NCBI GenBank assembly: GCA_951804985.1
Contig: OX638133.1
Location: 24,830,963 to 24,894,962 of the forward strand
DNA length: 64,000 nt
Direction of reading: 5' to 3'
DNA from: Dryomyza anilis
Lineage: Eukaryota > Arthropoda > Insecta > Diptera > Dryomyzidae
Both the position numbers and the translations under genes were made by a program. Below the pieces are notes generated by a model. That model worked only from the letters and a program-made list of their open reading frames with translations, did not search any database and was not told where the DNA came from. Positions within the stretch are counted from its first letter, which is position 1. Each line of letters begins with the position of its first letter. Positions 22,343-32,999 of this stretch are shown here, piece after piece.

Positions 22343-22936
22343 CGTATTATGTATCAGTTAAATGAATATAAACTCGGAAAATTTAAATTTTTTAGACTAT
22401 TTTTGCTGATTTTTTTACCATTTCAGATCTAATGATAAATAAGAAAATGGTTTATGGTTATCAAGAGCATAATCCAAGCTAACTATTAAAATTACTAAAT
22501 TTTATCTACACCCAGAAAAAAATTCCCTCAAATCCCATTAAAATTGATCAATAGGACAATTATTGATTTAATAGTAAAAAAAAATAAATCTTTTCATATA
22601 ATCTCAATGGCAATGTCATGGTATTTTCTAATATTTAATGGTACTTTCCGATTAAAATAATAATTTGTCCTATTGACTTTTTTTAATAGTAAACAACTAT
22701 TATTTATATAGTATTTTTTTCTGGGTGTATATGCTCTGATTTTTAAAATATGCCCTGTTAACATAACTTTGGTAATCTTTTATAAAATCAATTTCCTATA
22801 AAATAAAATACTTATGTATGTATTTTATTTTTTTTTATATTATCTATTTTGAGAAAAATTCAGGTAAAAACTGCTATTTTCAGTGACTTTTTATGTAAAA
22901 TATACAAGTATTTTAAATATTTTTGGATCAAAACTG
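22343..22936 (+). mobile_element. Family L remnant, split by family C
   Basis: 22365-22505 matches 17735-17885: TGAATATAAACTCGGAAAAT, TCAGATCTAATGATAAATAA, CATAATCCAAGCTAACTATT. A complete family C copy follows, then TTTTTAAAATATGCCCTGTT resumes the L-like order. Confidence 0.55.
22509..22727 (-). mobile_element. Family C MITE, complete
   Basis: TA-CACCCAGAAAAAAATTCCC at the left and TATTTTTTTCTGGGTG-TA at the right; 219 bp. Orientation is inverted relative to 18002-18211. Confidence 0.85.
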
Positions 22937-23300
22937 CACACATCAAAAATTTCACCAACAACCAGTATACATCATATTGATGATTGCATCATTGAATTAA
23001 AATTGTATTTTTTTGAAGTTTTTCTTTTTAAATTTTTTGAATCTTATAAGATTTATTATATTTATTTGCTTATTATGCGAAGACTCCATAAATGTACATC
23101 ATATTGAAGAATTTTGTTCATCAAACCATTATTATTTAAATATCATAAATCTTATAAGAATTATAAATATATTAATGTGTAAATGGAGACAAATATTTGT
23201 TTTAAATTTGATGTTAAAAAATATTGAAAATGAAAAACATTAAAAAATACTATTTTAATCCAATGAACGAAATCATCAATATGATGAATCCTGGTTGTTG
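22937..23300 (+). mobile_element. Family J MITE, right terminus missing
   Basis: CACACATCAAAAATTTCACC at the left, then GTATACATCATATTGATGAT, ATTGAATTAAAATTGTATTT, CTTATAAGAATTATAAATAT and CAATATGATGAATCCTGGTT. The terminal CACAAAAA-type end is lacking on the right. Confidence 0.7.
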
Positions 23301-23339
23301 AAGAATTATTTTATTGTATATGATTAACTCATGTATTGA

Positions 23340-24300
23340 AAATATGCACCGATGTAAGAAAGTTAATAATTTTGATCGTTAGTTTAAACTATGTTCTACA
23401 TAACACGGAAAAAAAATTCTTCAATATGATGAATTTATTCATAAATATTATGAATTTTTTCACCAACTACCAGATTCATCACATTGATATCACCGTTCAT
23501 TAAAAGACATATTAATGAATGCATTCATTATATATATGAACAAAATATTCAATACAATGAATTTAAATTGTGATATTGATGAATTTGTTCATAATATTTA
23601 AAAAAAAAAAACGAAAAAAAATGATTTTGTACTAATTTTATTTTAAAAAAACCAGTCAAAAAATTTCGGACAAAAAAAAAAATTCCGACAAAAATTTTTT
23701 TTTGAAAAAAAAATTTCGAATAATTTATTTTGAAAAAAAAAATCCAAAAATAGTCTAAAAAATCAAAAATGTTCGAGTTTAGCTTCAGGTTTCTTAATTC
23801 AAATTTTCCAGTGCTAGTTTAAACTAACTTTAAAGTGTTACACATTATTTAAACTTTCATAGTTCTTAACCATAATGGCCGAATGTCTTCAAATTAGTAA
23901 TCAATTAATATGGCATTTTAAATATTTGTAATATGTTGACTTTAGACGAAATTACAGCTAGTTTAAACTGCGTTTAATTAGAAAATGTGAGTGAAACACT
24001 GAAACTTAAAAGCGTATATGAACATTAGCAGTTATTGATATATAATAATTAGTATTGATAATAACAGGGAAAATTGAGTTTTCAATTTTTTCTTTAACTT
24101 CTTTTGTAGTCCCTCACATTTATTTTATTCAAATAGTGTCTGAAAAGGGCCTAAAATGTCAATATCAATTTTTCAAAAATTTTAAATAATAGAAAAATAA
24201 CTGAATCAAATGCAGTCAAAATCAGCACCCTTGAATTATATAGAATTGGTGTATGGGATGATCATTTTGTGTCGTATTCCTTTCGACCCGAGCAATTAAT
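23340..24300 (-). mobile_element. Family L remnant hosting a family A fragment
   Basis: AGAAAGTTAATAATTTTGAT (23355) and TAGTCTAAAAAATCAAAAAT (23752) continue one another across the family A insertion, as in 25395-25530. Further on, ATAGTGTCTGAAAAGGGCCT (24135) matches 26615. Confidence 0.55.
23404..23750 (-). mobile_element. Family A MITE, truncated
   Basis: CACGGAAAAAAAATTCTTC, ATATGATGAATTTATTCATA and AATACAATGAATTTAAATTG match the right half of the full copy in inverse. It breaks off in the A-rich core. It is inserted in a family L remnant, which resumes near 23752. Confidence 0.75.
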
Positions 24301-24998
24301 TTTTAAAAATTATTGCATATACATTTTTTCAATGATAAACACATAATCGCATAAAAAAAACTCCTTGAATTTTCTAATAAAATTTAAAAACCAATTGCTT
24401 TCGACAAACCGAAAACATCTTCAATTTCGTTTAAATTTATCGCCAAGTACAGTAGGTAACCTTGAACGGCGTTTTTACGTTTAACCAAAATTCGTTGTTA
24501 TTTCTAAAACACCGTTCTAAATTTTCAATGATATATTTTTTTTTTTCTTTACAAGTTTTATATTATTTTAAACGCTGTTGTATGCTATGTTAATTAGCAG
24601 ACAGTTGTCTAAATTAACAAAAGGAAAAAAGAAGCAAAAAAAAAAGAATTCACAAAAAACACCCATCAAATTAAAATAAACATGAACACGTTTCGGAGGC
24701 AACCGGTTTGACGTTGCGCAGCGATGTTTTGCCAACTTTAAAGTTTAAACCTACGGTTAAAGGTTTCACTGCCGGTTATTGTACTTTTGAACGAAGGCAA
24801 GAAACAGTTTTTGCAGTCTCCGGTTTCTAAGATGTATTCAAAACACCCACGCGCGAAAAAAATATTTGAAAATTTGCATTTATTCACACAGAGAGAGAGA
24901 GAAAATTCAATTGTGAAAAAATGAAGGTGAAAACTTTAATAATTTATAAGTTAAAAGCAGCCACTGGAGACAGGAGGAACAACAGCAGCTGCTGTACA
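24301..24998. other. Unassigned stretch
   Basis: A moderately GC-richer block (24660-24870) has GCGCAGCGATG and GTTTAAACCTACGG motifs but no frame of note. A GAGAGAGAGAGA run lies at 24890-24902. Confidence 0.45.
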
Positions 24999-25079
24999 CT
25001 CAGAAAATAATACCATAGAATTAATGGTTTTTGAATTTAATACTGCAATAGTTTTTATTATTGAAAGTTAGGCAGTACT

Positions 25080-25302
25080 TTTACTTTAAATGAAATATTC
25101 TTTTAAATAAAATATTCTTTTAAGTAAAATATTCTTTAAAATAAAATATTATTTTAAATTGAATATTATATTAAATAAAATATTATTTTAAATAGAATTT
25201 TATATAAAATATTATTTTAAATAAAATATGATTTTAAATAAAATATTATTTTCAATAAAATTGTCTTTTAAATAAAATATTCTTTAAAAAAAATATTTAC
25301 TT
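25080..25302 (+). repeat. Minisatellite, about 17-19-bp unit
   Basis: A dozen degenerate units of AATAAAATATTATTTTA, alternating TTCTTTTA and TTATTTTA. Just upstream, TACACTCAGAAAATAATACC (25001) looks like a TA-flanked MITE terminus, suggesting that the array grew inside such an element. Confidence 0.8.
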
Positions 25303-25586
25303 CTTTAAATAGCAAACTTTTTAAAATTTTTATACATTTTAACATTTTTTATGGAAACTGTGTTGAAAAATCTTTTTTGAAAAATTAAAACCGATAACAG
25401 AAAGTTAGTAATTTTGGCCGTAAGTTTGAACTATGCTCTGCATAACCATAAATCATTTTCTTAATTATCATTAGATTGGAAATTCTAAAAATATTATTCA
25501 AAAATTGTCTAAAAAATCAATAATTTTCAAGTTTAGCTGCAAATTTCCCAAAATGGTATAGAAATATTAGAAACTATTGATAGATG

Positions 25587-25825
25587 TATCGTCGTTGTAG
25601 AATGAAAAGTCACCAAAAACATTTTTATGAAAAACTTAATTTCAAGTTTGTTTATTAATATTTTAAAAAGTAATTGATGTATTTATAAAGTTGAAATATC
25701 AATTGATAGATTTACATTTTCTTAATCATCGATTAAAAGCTGACGAGTTTATAAAGATTTTTGTAAATGAATTTTTGGCATTTTTAAAATGTATTTGGTG
25801 ACTTTTCGTTTTACAATTACGATAT
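25587..25825. mobile_element. Family G MITE, second copy
   Basis: TATCGTCGTTGTAGAATGAA at the left and CTTTTCGTTTTACAATTACG at the right. The interior matches 14826-15079, including AAAGTTGAAATATCAATTGA. Confidence 0.8.
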
Positions 25826-25875
25826 TATAATTAGTATTGACAATTATAAGAAAAATTGCATTTAAAGTTCTTTTG

Positions 25876-26566
25876 CACAGAAAAAAATAATCGACGTATA
25901 TATAACAACCGATATTAATTGCATTCATTAATAAATCCAGCAATGATATTCACCGATTTAATGAAAACATTTGATATTCTTTGTTAAATCAGCAATTCCG
26001 TTTGCCAATATAGATATTTTTACGTTAATGCAGCAAATAATTTAGTCGTCGCAGTTTTAGCAAATACAATTGCTGAAATGTGGCGTCGGTAGCTCAAGCT
26101 TAGTGCGTTGGACTGCAAGCCGAAAGTTCCCAGGTTCAAGTCTGGACTGGTGCTAATCGCATCTTTTCATAGAAACATTTTTCTATATCGCGTTACCTCT
26201 CGGCAGTAAATGGCAAACCTACGTTTTACGAGAGTAAAACATTGCCTATGAAAAGCTCTCATCTGCCGTTCGGATTCGGCATTAAACTGTAGGTCCCACC
26301 ACTTTGAGTACAAATATAACACGCAAAGCTCAAAATGGTAAGAGAGCTCGGCCTAAGTTCTCCACAGGACTGTACCGCCAAACTATTATTTTTATTAATT
26401 AATTTGTTGCATTGACGTACAAACATTCATATTAGCAAACGAAATTGCTGCTTTAACGAAGAATATCAAATGTTTTCATTAAATTAGAGAATTTCATTGC
26501 GGCATTGATTAATTAATACAATTAATATCGGTTGTATTATTTATGTCTATTATTTTTTTCTGCGTG
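25876..26566. mobile_element. Family F MITE split by a SINE
   Basis: CACAGAAAAAAATAATCGAC at the left, CTATTATTTTTTTCTGCGTG at the right. Inner blocks are ATATTAATTGCATTCATTAA, GCAATGATATTCACCGATTT and TGAAAACATTTGATATTC with their inverses. The full copy at 63263-63627 is 365 bp; here the SINE at 26083-26396 lengthens it. Confidence 0.85.
26083..26396 (+). mobile_element. tRNA-derived SINE inside family F
   Basis: GTCGGTAGCTCAAGCTTAG (A box region), GGTTCAAGTCTGG (B box), then the shared body (TACCTCTCGGCAGTAAATGG, GTTCGGATTCGGCAT, CTCAAAATGGTAAGAGAGC) and an ATTATTTTTATT tail. The anticodon-arm-like CTGCAAG may point to a tRNA-Cys-like source (inference). No clear target duplication. Confidence 0.85.
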
Positions 26567-26841
26567 GTAACTAGCTGTATAAGGAACTATATTTTTTATT
26601 CTAAACAGTGTCTGAAAAGGACCTAAAAAATCGTAAAAACGTTCGTAAATGAAGAAAAAAAAACAAAGTATGAGGTCAAAATCAACACAGACCAATTAGA
26701 TAGAATTGATGTATTGGATATCTAAAGGACATTTTTTTCTACTTTGTTGAGTAGGGTTATTTTTCTGTAATAAATCATTGAGGCCGTTTTCACAATGCCC
26801 AGTTAAATATTTTATTACCATATCTTCTATGCGTAACTATC

Positions 26842-26936
26842 AGTTAAAGTGCCAGTTAGTTCTTAACCGAAGATGGCGAAAACTTCCCTACGTCCGTTTT
26901 CACCATCTTCGGTTAGGCACTAACTGGCACTTTAAC
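26842..26936. repeat. Near-perfect hairpin, 42-bp arms
   Basis: Arms 26842-26883 and 26895-26936 pair with three mismatches around an 11-base loop. They contain GTTAAAGTGCCAGTTAGT and AACCGAAGATGG. A third partial repeat, CTTAACCGAAGATTGCG, follows at 26972. Adjacent CCGTTTTCACAATGCCCAG (26783) echoes the inner end. Confidence 0.85.
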
Positions 26937-27003
26937 TTAGAGTTACCCATAGGATATATGGAATTTGAACACTTAACCGAAGATTGCGAAAACTTCACTA
27001 AGT

Positions 27004-27690
27004 ATTAAATTTATCAACATATACTACATTTTTTTTTTGCTGTGTATAACCGCAGCAACGCAAATAATTTTCGGCACGAGTGAATTTTAATATTTATTTG
27101 CGAAAATGCAATTTCACGACAATAATACAAAAAAAAACCCCGAACAAACACAAGTTAAGTGAAAAAAAAAACTCACTATAAAAATTCAATGCTAAATTGT
27201 TGAGTGAAACTTTTCATTATTTTGCTGTGCATTTGTTTTGCAAATTGTTTTTCGTTGTATTTTTTTTTATTTTTGCTGTTTTTGTTGTTTGAATTTTTTT
27301 TTTTTTTTTTGGCAAAATTCCATTTGGAAATACCGGAATCGCACGCACAAAAATAGCTTTGAATGCTTTTCTGAAAAAAAGCGCATACAATTGTGAGAAA
27401 TATTTAATTTTGCGAAAAGCTATTTGAAATTTAAATTAATTTATGTTGAAAAGTTGATGCCAAATTTTGCATTTTTCACGGAACTACTGATTATTTGTGG
27501 TGCTGCCAATTAACAAAAATAATTTCCCACAATTTCTTACGCTGCAATCCAACGATGCATCCATCCACCGTGTGCTGAAACGTTAGAAAATAGCAAAACC
27601 TCATACTGCAAACAGTTTTTGTTTGTTAAATGTTAAATTCCAATTAAAATTAAATTTAATACATGAAAATAATATTTTAACGTACAAATG
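27004..27690. other. AT-rich stretch, nothing recognised
   Basis: T- and A-homopolymer runs (27240-27310) and one GC-richer patch near 27530-27580. No gene or repeat family could be supported. Confidence 0.5.
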
Positions 27691-27692
27691 TT

Positions 27693-27777
27693 GTGGTACC
27701 GTCGTTGGTTTAGATGTTTATTAAGTGGGACTACGAGTCAAAAAGATTGCGGGTTCGTAACCCGGTTCTGACACCAC
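27693..27777 (+). tRNA. tRNA-like sequence (pseudogene or SINE head)
   Basis: TGGTTTAGATG at 27706-27716 fits a Pol III A box and GGTTCGTAACC at 27752-27762 a B box, about 36 bases apart. The T arm CGGG-TTCGTAA-CCCG folds well. The outer ends GTGGT and ACCAC pair. TTTT follows directly, as for a Pol III terminator. The middle does not give a clean anticodon arm or a regular seven-pair acceptor stem, so I do not call an isotype. Confidence 0.4.
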
Positions 27778-28184
27778 TTTTATTTTTAATAAAATTTAAA
27801 AATTTAAACAAAAATACAAATATTCAGCTAAAAATACAAATTATTATTGAAAATTCAATATTTTCACTTAAATTTACTGTATGCCTTTGTTGGCTTTAAT
27901 GCGATTTTACAAGACTGCATTATTAAAATTAATGAAATATATTAATATTCAGTGCCACATGATATTAATTGCATTGCAAGGCACTCCTTTTTGTACGCCC
28001 AACTGATATTTTGAAAATTGTATTCGATGAATTTTAATTAGGTTTGCAATGATTTCGTGACGTTTTGACATTAAGTTTTAACCCAGTCGGTTAAATGAGA
28101 TTATTATGACCAAGTGTACCGAAAGGAAAATTTATTTGTTACAGCACATTCAAATTCTAAGTATTCTAAATATTCTGGAAAAAT

Positions 28185-28500
28185 AGATAGTATGTAAAAA
28201 ATCGATTTCGGGTTTTTACCCTACGGGAAAATTTGATCAACTGTCCTAGTTCTGTCGTAATTCTGTTCTAGTTTTGATCTAAAAAAAACATCGATATTTT
28301 TGTCGATATAATACATCGAATAGAATAATAGATAGTATGTAAAAAATCAATTTAGGGTTTTTACCACCCCTACGCGAAATTTTGATCAACTGTCCTAGTT
28401 CTGTCCTAATTCTGTCATAGTTCCGCCCTAATTCTGTCCTAGTTCTGATAGGGATGTCCATCTGAAATAAACATCGATGTTTTTGTCGATATAATACATC
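28185..28500 (+). repeat. Duplicated unit with CTAGTTCTGTC minisatellite
   Basis: TAGTATGTAAAAAATC occurs at 28190 and 28332. Each copy is followed by GGGTTTTTACC, TTTGATCAACTGTCCTAGTT, several GTCCTAATTCT units and CATCGATATTTTTGTCGATA-type sequence. The second copy has more of the 11-bp units. Confidence 0.75.
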
Positions 28501-29780
28501 TATTCGTTACATCGATGTTTTCCGATGTATCGAACAAAAACATTGATATTTTCGATGTCACAAACATACACTCTTCCTATATTAAAATATGTTAACCTCT
28601 TAAAAAAAGCCTTCATCGTAACATTCTGAGTGGGCATTTTTTATCAGAAACCAACGATAATTTGGGCACTAGTTTCGTTGCTTCTTATTATTTTTTTCGT
28701 TGCTTCTTATTATTTTTTTACAAGAAATAATTTTTTTATAAAAATTTGGTTGTTTTTCAATTCGACAATTTTAAATTTTTAACATTTTTTTTTGATAAAT
28801 TTAAACTGAAATAAAACAAAAATATATTTACGTGGCATAATTTTGAATGACCCAAGTCTAAATTTATGCATCATCTAGTTTATTTTGATCACAAATTGTT
28901 TTTCGAAACCGAGACAATAGGATATGGAGCAAACTAAATCTAAGGGTATGGTTGTACCGGGAAAAAGTACAATCCCATTATTTATGTGATCAAATTAAAA
29001 ATAAATGGAACAAGTAAAAAAAAATAAAGAAATTGGAACATTTATCGAATCATTTTACGTAGTAAGGGCGTTAAAGCCTTATAATATATCGGGTGGTAAC
29101 CCCTCTTATACCGCTATAAAACTATTTCTTCAAAAAAACGTCAGAAATTCATGTGACAGAATGTATTGAATTAAATAAAACAAAAACGACGACAAATAAA
29201 TAAAATTCTGTCACTCGACGAATGCTTTTGAATTCGAAATTATTATAAATGTTTTTAAATTGCCTTTTTTTTTGCAAAATTTGTCTATTTTTATTTTATT
29301 TTAGTAATGAGCATATTTTCAATGCGACGAAACAATTTTTCGTGTTTTTTCACACGAACTCGCGAATTGTGTCACATGTAATTAACATGATTTGCTTTTT
29401 ATGTTACATTGGATTTACCTCGGAATTCTGTCAGAACAAAGTCAGAAAATTTCCAAATACATAAAATTAAAAATCAACTTCCACGTTCGATTCGAAATTT
29501 TTATAAAAACTTTCATAACTGAAAATAAAAAAAATATGTTTTGTTCTAGTGAGAATTGTTAGATTAAAATTATATTTTCCTAGAACCATTAGTCTCTTCG
29601 GTTCCTAACTGGTTATTGCACGGCCATCATATAGTTTTGCTTGTCATATATGGACTTCGTAGTCTGTCTGATGCGCGTCGCATAATTTAATTTTTGTCAC
29701 ATCACATTGAATTAATGCATACAATTTTTTATAATTACATTGCACAATTCCACATAAAATATATTTATATATAAGATATT
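28500..29780. other. Repeat-poor non-coding stretch upstream of a splice signal
   Basis: None of the families above was found here. At 28460-28570 are several ATCGAT palindromes. No frame resembles a protein. It leads into the recursive splice signal near 29808. Confidence 0.45.
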
Positions 29781-29787
29781 TGACATT

Positions 29788-29814
29788 ATTTTCTTTCTTT
29801 CTTTACAGGTAATA
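29788..29814 (+). promoter_or_regulatory. Candidate recursive splice site (ratchet point) 1
   Basis: A pyrimidine tract TTTTCTTTCTTTCTTT leads to ACAG at 29805-29808, followed at once by GTAATA (29809-29814). An acceptor abutting a donor with no exon between is the signature of zero-length recursive splice sites in long insect introns (established knowledge). The surroundings show no exon. The donor half (GTAATA) is acceptable rather than ideal. Confidence 0.55.
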
Positions 29815-29999
29815 TATATATATTTGAAGTAACAGATGTTTGAATTTCACATTTCAAAGGTATTATTTTAAGAATTTTATGAAATAAGTTAAATTAATTA
29901 AAATATAGAATGCATACTCTATATTTAGCAATTACCATTTTAAATTTTCAATAACTGCTTAGCACAAATCTTAAGATTGGTATCTGTTCTGGTAATGTA

Positions 30000-30200
30000 A
30001 AGGGTTTTTCAATAATAGCGCTACAAAAGTTTTTTTCAACAGGGACGCTACAAAAGTAGAGCGACACGGAACAGCAAACGACGCCATATTTCTTGCCACT
30101 CTTTTGGCATTTCTCTTCAGTAAGGTTTGCCATTTCATGATGGAAAGATATACGAGCCAACAACGAGTCAAAATTATTAAAATTTACTACCGAAATTCGA
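30000..30200 (+). pseudogene. Mariner-type element relic with transposase N-terminus
   Basis: TA (29998-29999) is followed by AAGGGTTTTTCAATAATAGC, then directly by a second terminus-like TTTTTTCAACAGGGACGCTA. A frame starting at the ATG at 30140 (or 30137) reads MERYTSQQRVKIIKIYY, which resembles the helix-turn-helix start of Tc1/mariner-superfamily transposases. The resemblance is lost after about 22 residues. The right terminus is missing and the two ends are rearranged beside each other, so the element is dead. Confidence 0.65.
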
Positions 30201-30786
30201 ATTCGTATATCTTTTGTATATCTATCCGTTTACTATGTTCGATGAGTCCTATATTTTTATCAAATGATTACTTGAAAATCTATTAAATAACTTTTACAGT
30301 GGGATGGCGTCTTACAAAACCCTTATTATATGACAGTATAGTGTAAGTTTTATCCTAGGATATTAAAACAAGTTTCTTAAATTTTCTTAGGGAATTTTCT
30401 GGAATGTTCTGGATATTTCCGAATATTTGTGTTCTTATAGACCTTGTTTTGTATATGTTTGGATTTTGTATTTGTTTATTATATGGATTTGAACATTTTT
30501 TATTAGAAATGCGTTCATAAAAAACAGTTATTGTATTTTAAATTGTACCACTTCATGTAAAATTTTTTTTCTAAATTTGTACGACAAAATTCAACGTCAC
30601 AGAAAATTTTTGTTTTTATACTGTGAGGTATACACACTTTGGTAACACTCTGAAGTAGGCGTCGCTGTTATGCAAAAGTATATATTCCTAATCAGCGTGA
30701 TCTCCTGAGTCGATTTAGGGATATTTGTCGGGTTGCTGAGAATATGACTTCAGGAAAACTAGAAGTTTAGATTATTTATATACCTA

Positions 30787-31230
30787 CACAGAAAAAATAT
30801 TTACATCATATTGATGAATTTCGTTCATTAAACCATGATTCATTGTATTGAAGAACCATTCATAATATTAATGACTAACGACATCAATGTTATGAAAGCG
30901 ATCATAAATATGATGAACGCTTGGTAAATGTCGAAATAGTGTTTTTCAATATGATAAACTGTTGAACGTTTCATCATATTAATGAACAAATACACCTTAT
31001 ATGTACATCATATTGAAGAACGTTGTTATCAAACCAAATTTCAATCAAAATATTTATTTTGCGTTCATTTTATGCCGTACTTCTTAGTTTTCAAGTAGTT
31101 CTTGTATGTTATTTGAAACAAATTTTTATTGACCAATATTTTTTTTCGGAATTTTTTTTTCGAACAAATTTTTTCGAAAAATATTTTTTTTCCGAAATTT
31201 TTTTTTTTTTTCGAAATTTTTTTTTACCTC
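30787..31230 (+). mobile_element. Family A MITE, left half
   Basis: TA-CACAGAAAAAATATTTACAT, ATGATTCATTGTATTGAAGA, GACATCAATGTTATGAAAGC, ATGATGAACGCTTGG and CATATTGAAGAACGTTG follow the full copy in order. It breaks off in the T-rich core near 31230. Confidence 0.8.
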
Positions 31231-32800
31231 AAAATTTCACGACAAAGACAAATTAGTTATGACTTTTTGCCAATACCACTTTATTATAAACAAAAACGAA
31301 TAGTGACTTCTGCTAGTTTTTTCGATTTTTTGAGAATTCCATGGGTGCGTATTGTATTTTGTAATTTTCGTTACATTCTGCCCATTTAAAGTGATGTTGG
31401 ACATTTCATTGTTTGACCCTACTCAAACACGAATCTTTATAAATCTGAAAATTTCTTATTGTACCCCACAATAAAATCAAGTTAATCTTTCGATTCACTT
31501 TTTAACTTTTAAAATTCAACTTCTAATTTGTGTAATATTATTTAAACATTTATCTAATAAATCTAAAACCATAACGCCGCAAACTTAAGAGAAAACAAAA
31601 ACATTTTATAATTCCATAAACATCAATTTATGTTTTGCATTATACAGACTTTATGTCTAAATTGTCGCTACTGCCTCTAAATTGAATTATTCTTTATAAT
31701 TTACAAAAAGAAAACAGCAAATTGAAATAAAATTTCAAGTTTATATTTCCTACAGTTTAAGCCACAATTATGCTGAAACTTGAAACTTTTCCATCATAAC
31801 TTTGTGCAACAGTTAGTGTCCTCACTACGTCGTCATTCTACCCATACCACTCACTAGGGAGGGCACTTTTCCAAATGTATCCATGCATGTCCTTGTCAAA
31901 AAAGATATATGCTATGCTGCAGATATGAAACAACAAGAGCTAAGCCAAAGAATAGATCCCATTAACTTAGTGCTTGGATATAAATATAAAATTTAACTTT
32001 TTTTGTTCAGCTTAAAGTTCTGCGTAAAGAAATTGTTATCCATTAAAAACAGAAAAGAAAAATAAAATTCTTGCGCAGATCCCCCAACTCACTCTCGACA
32101 AATTGTGGTTGGTCAACTGTACCGCAATAAAACTTTGGCTTTCATTTGCGGCTGCCAACGAAATACAATGGCAACGAAATGAGTTTAAAACTTTTTGCAT
32201 TCAGTTGGTTTCCTTGATTTGGTTATATTTTGGAGACACGCATAGGGATTTGAAAATGAATTTTGTTACCGTGGATATTTTAACATTTTGATATACCCAT
32301 CCAATCTATAAAAGTAAATCTAAATAAAAATGTTACGTAATATCCAAAAATTTAAAGTTTTTCGTAAAATGAAAGAGGTTTAAAATTATAATGGAAGATC
32401 TTAATTTTAAGTAAATATTAGCTGTTCGCGTCGCTAAAATTAATTTCCATTCACAAATAGATGTGAACGCCGCCACATTATTAGATTTGCAGTGACTCAA
32501 CATGACAGGTGGCAACCCTCTCTCCAAATTCTCCAAAATAAGATGACAGACACACACACGCACATGCATACGAGAGAATTGGCAAACGAAGCAGTGACGT
32601 TTGCCTCGTGTTGCAAATAATCTGCCATTTCTTTATCTACTGCAATTGCGAAGACATCGCTTTACCTAAAACTAAATTAAAATCTTAACAATAACCTTAA
32701 AATTAACTACAAATAACTTAAATACTAAATTAACTAATTTCTAAACAAAGTTTATAACGTTTTCAATTAAAACTAAAACGCAATCGTTTTTTATTGTCTC
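31231..32800. other. Unassigned non-coding stretch
   Basis: No repeat family recognised. CA-rich microsatellite (ACACACACACGCACATGCAT) at 32549. Short frames at 32103-32291 and 32333-32569 have no supporting features. Confidence 0.45.
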
Positions 32801-32808
32801 AAAGAGAC

Positions 32809-32937
32809 ATGGCTGGCAATAACAACAACAATCAACTGTGTTACGTCAGCGCTCCAAGTAGAACATTAGCAGCGAGTGTCTGTCCAGACAGCAGCAGTGT
32901 CCCGAGGAGCACCTTTAGCATCACACAAAACTCGTGA
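32809..32937 (+). CDS. Small ORF, 42 codons, hypothetical
   Basis: ATG at 32809 in the context AGAGACATGG opens a 42-residue frame starting MAGNNNNNQLCYVSAPS and ending at TGA 32935-32937. It lies in an unusually GC-rich, repeat-free patch (32800-32990). The asparagine run and Ser/Thr-rich composition resemble disordered insect proteins, but nothing is recognised. It might be a small peptide, the start of a first exon using GTGATG at 32934 as a poor donor, or chance. Confidence 0.2.
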   Translation: MAGNNNNNQLCYVSAPSRTLAASVCPDSSSVPRSTFSITQNS

Positions 32938-32999
32938 TGCAAACAGTTGCATCCATTTATTGAGAACGACGTGACAGAGGAGACTTAGAAGTACCTAAG

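Larger units (their letters stand above)
25380..26756 (-). mobile_element. Family L copy, host of G, F and a SINE
   Basis: Own sequence is visible at 25390-25586 (AGAAAGTTAGTAATTTTGGC, CATTAGATTGGAAATTC), 25826-25875 and 26567-26756. It ends TTTGTTGAGTAGGG, the counterpart of the L terminus CACTACTCAACAAA. Two MITEs interrupt it, one of which is itself split by a SINE. Confidence 0.6.

Noticed and set aside
22855..22870. AAAAATTCAGGTAAAAAC as a third ratchet point
   Set aside because: Upstream sequence is purine-rich, without a proper pyrimidine tract.
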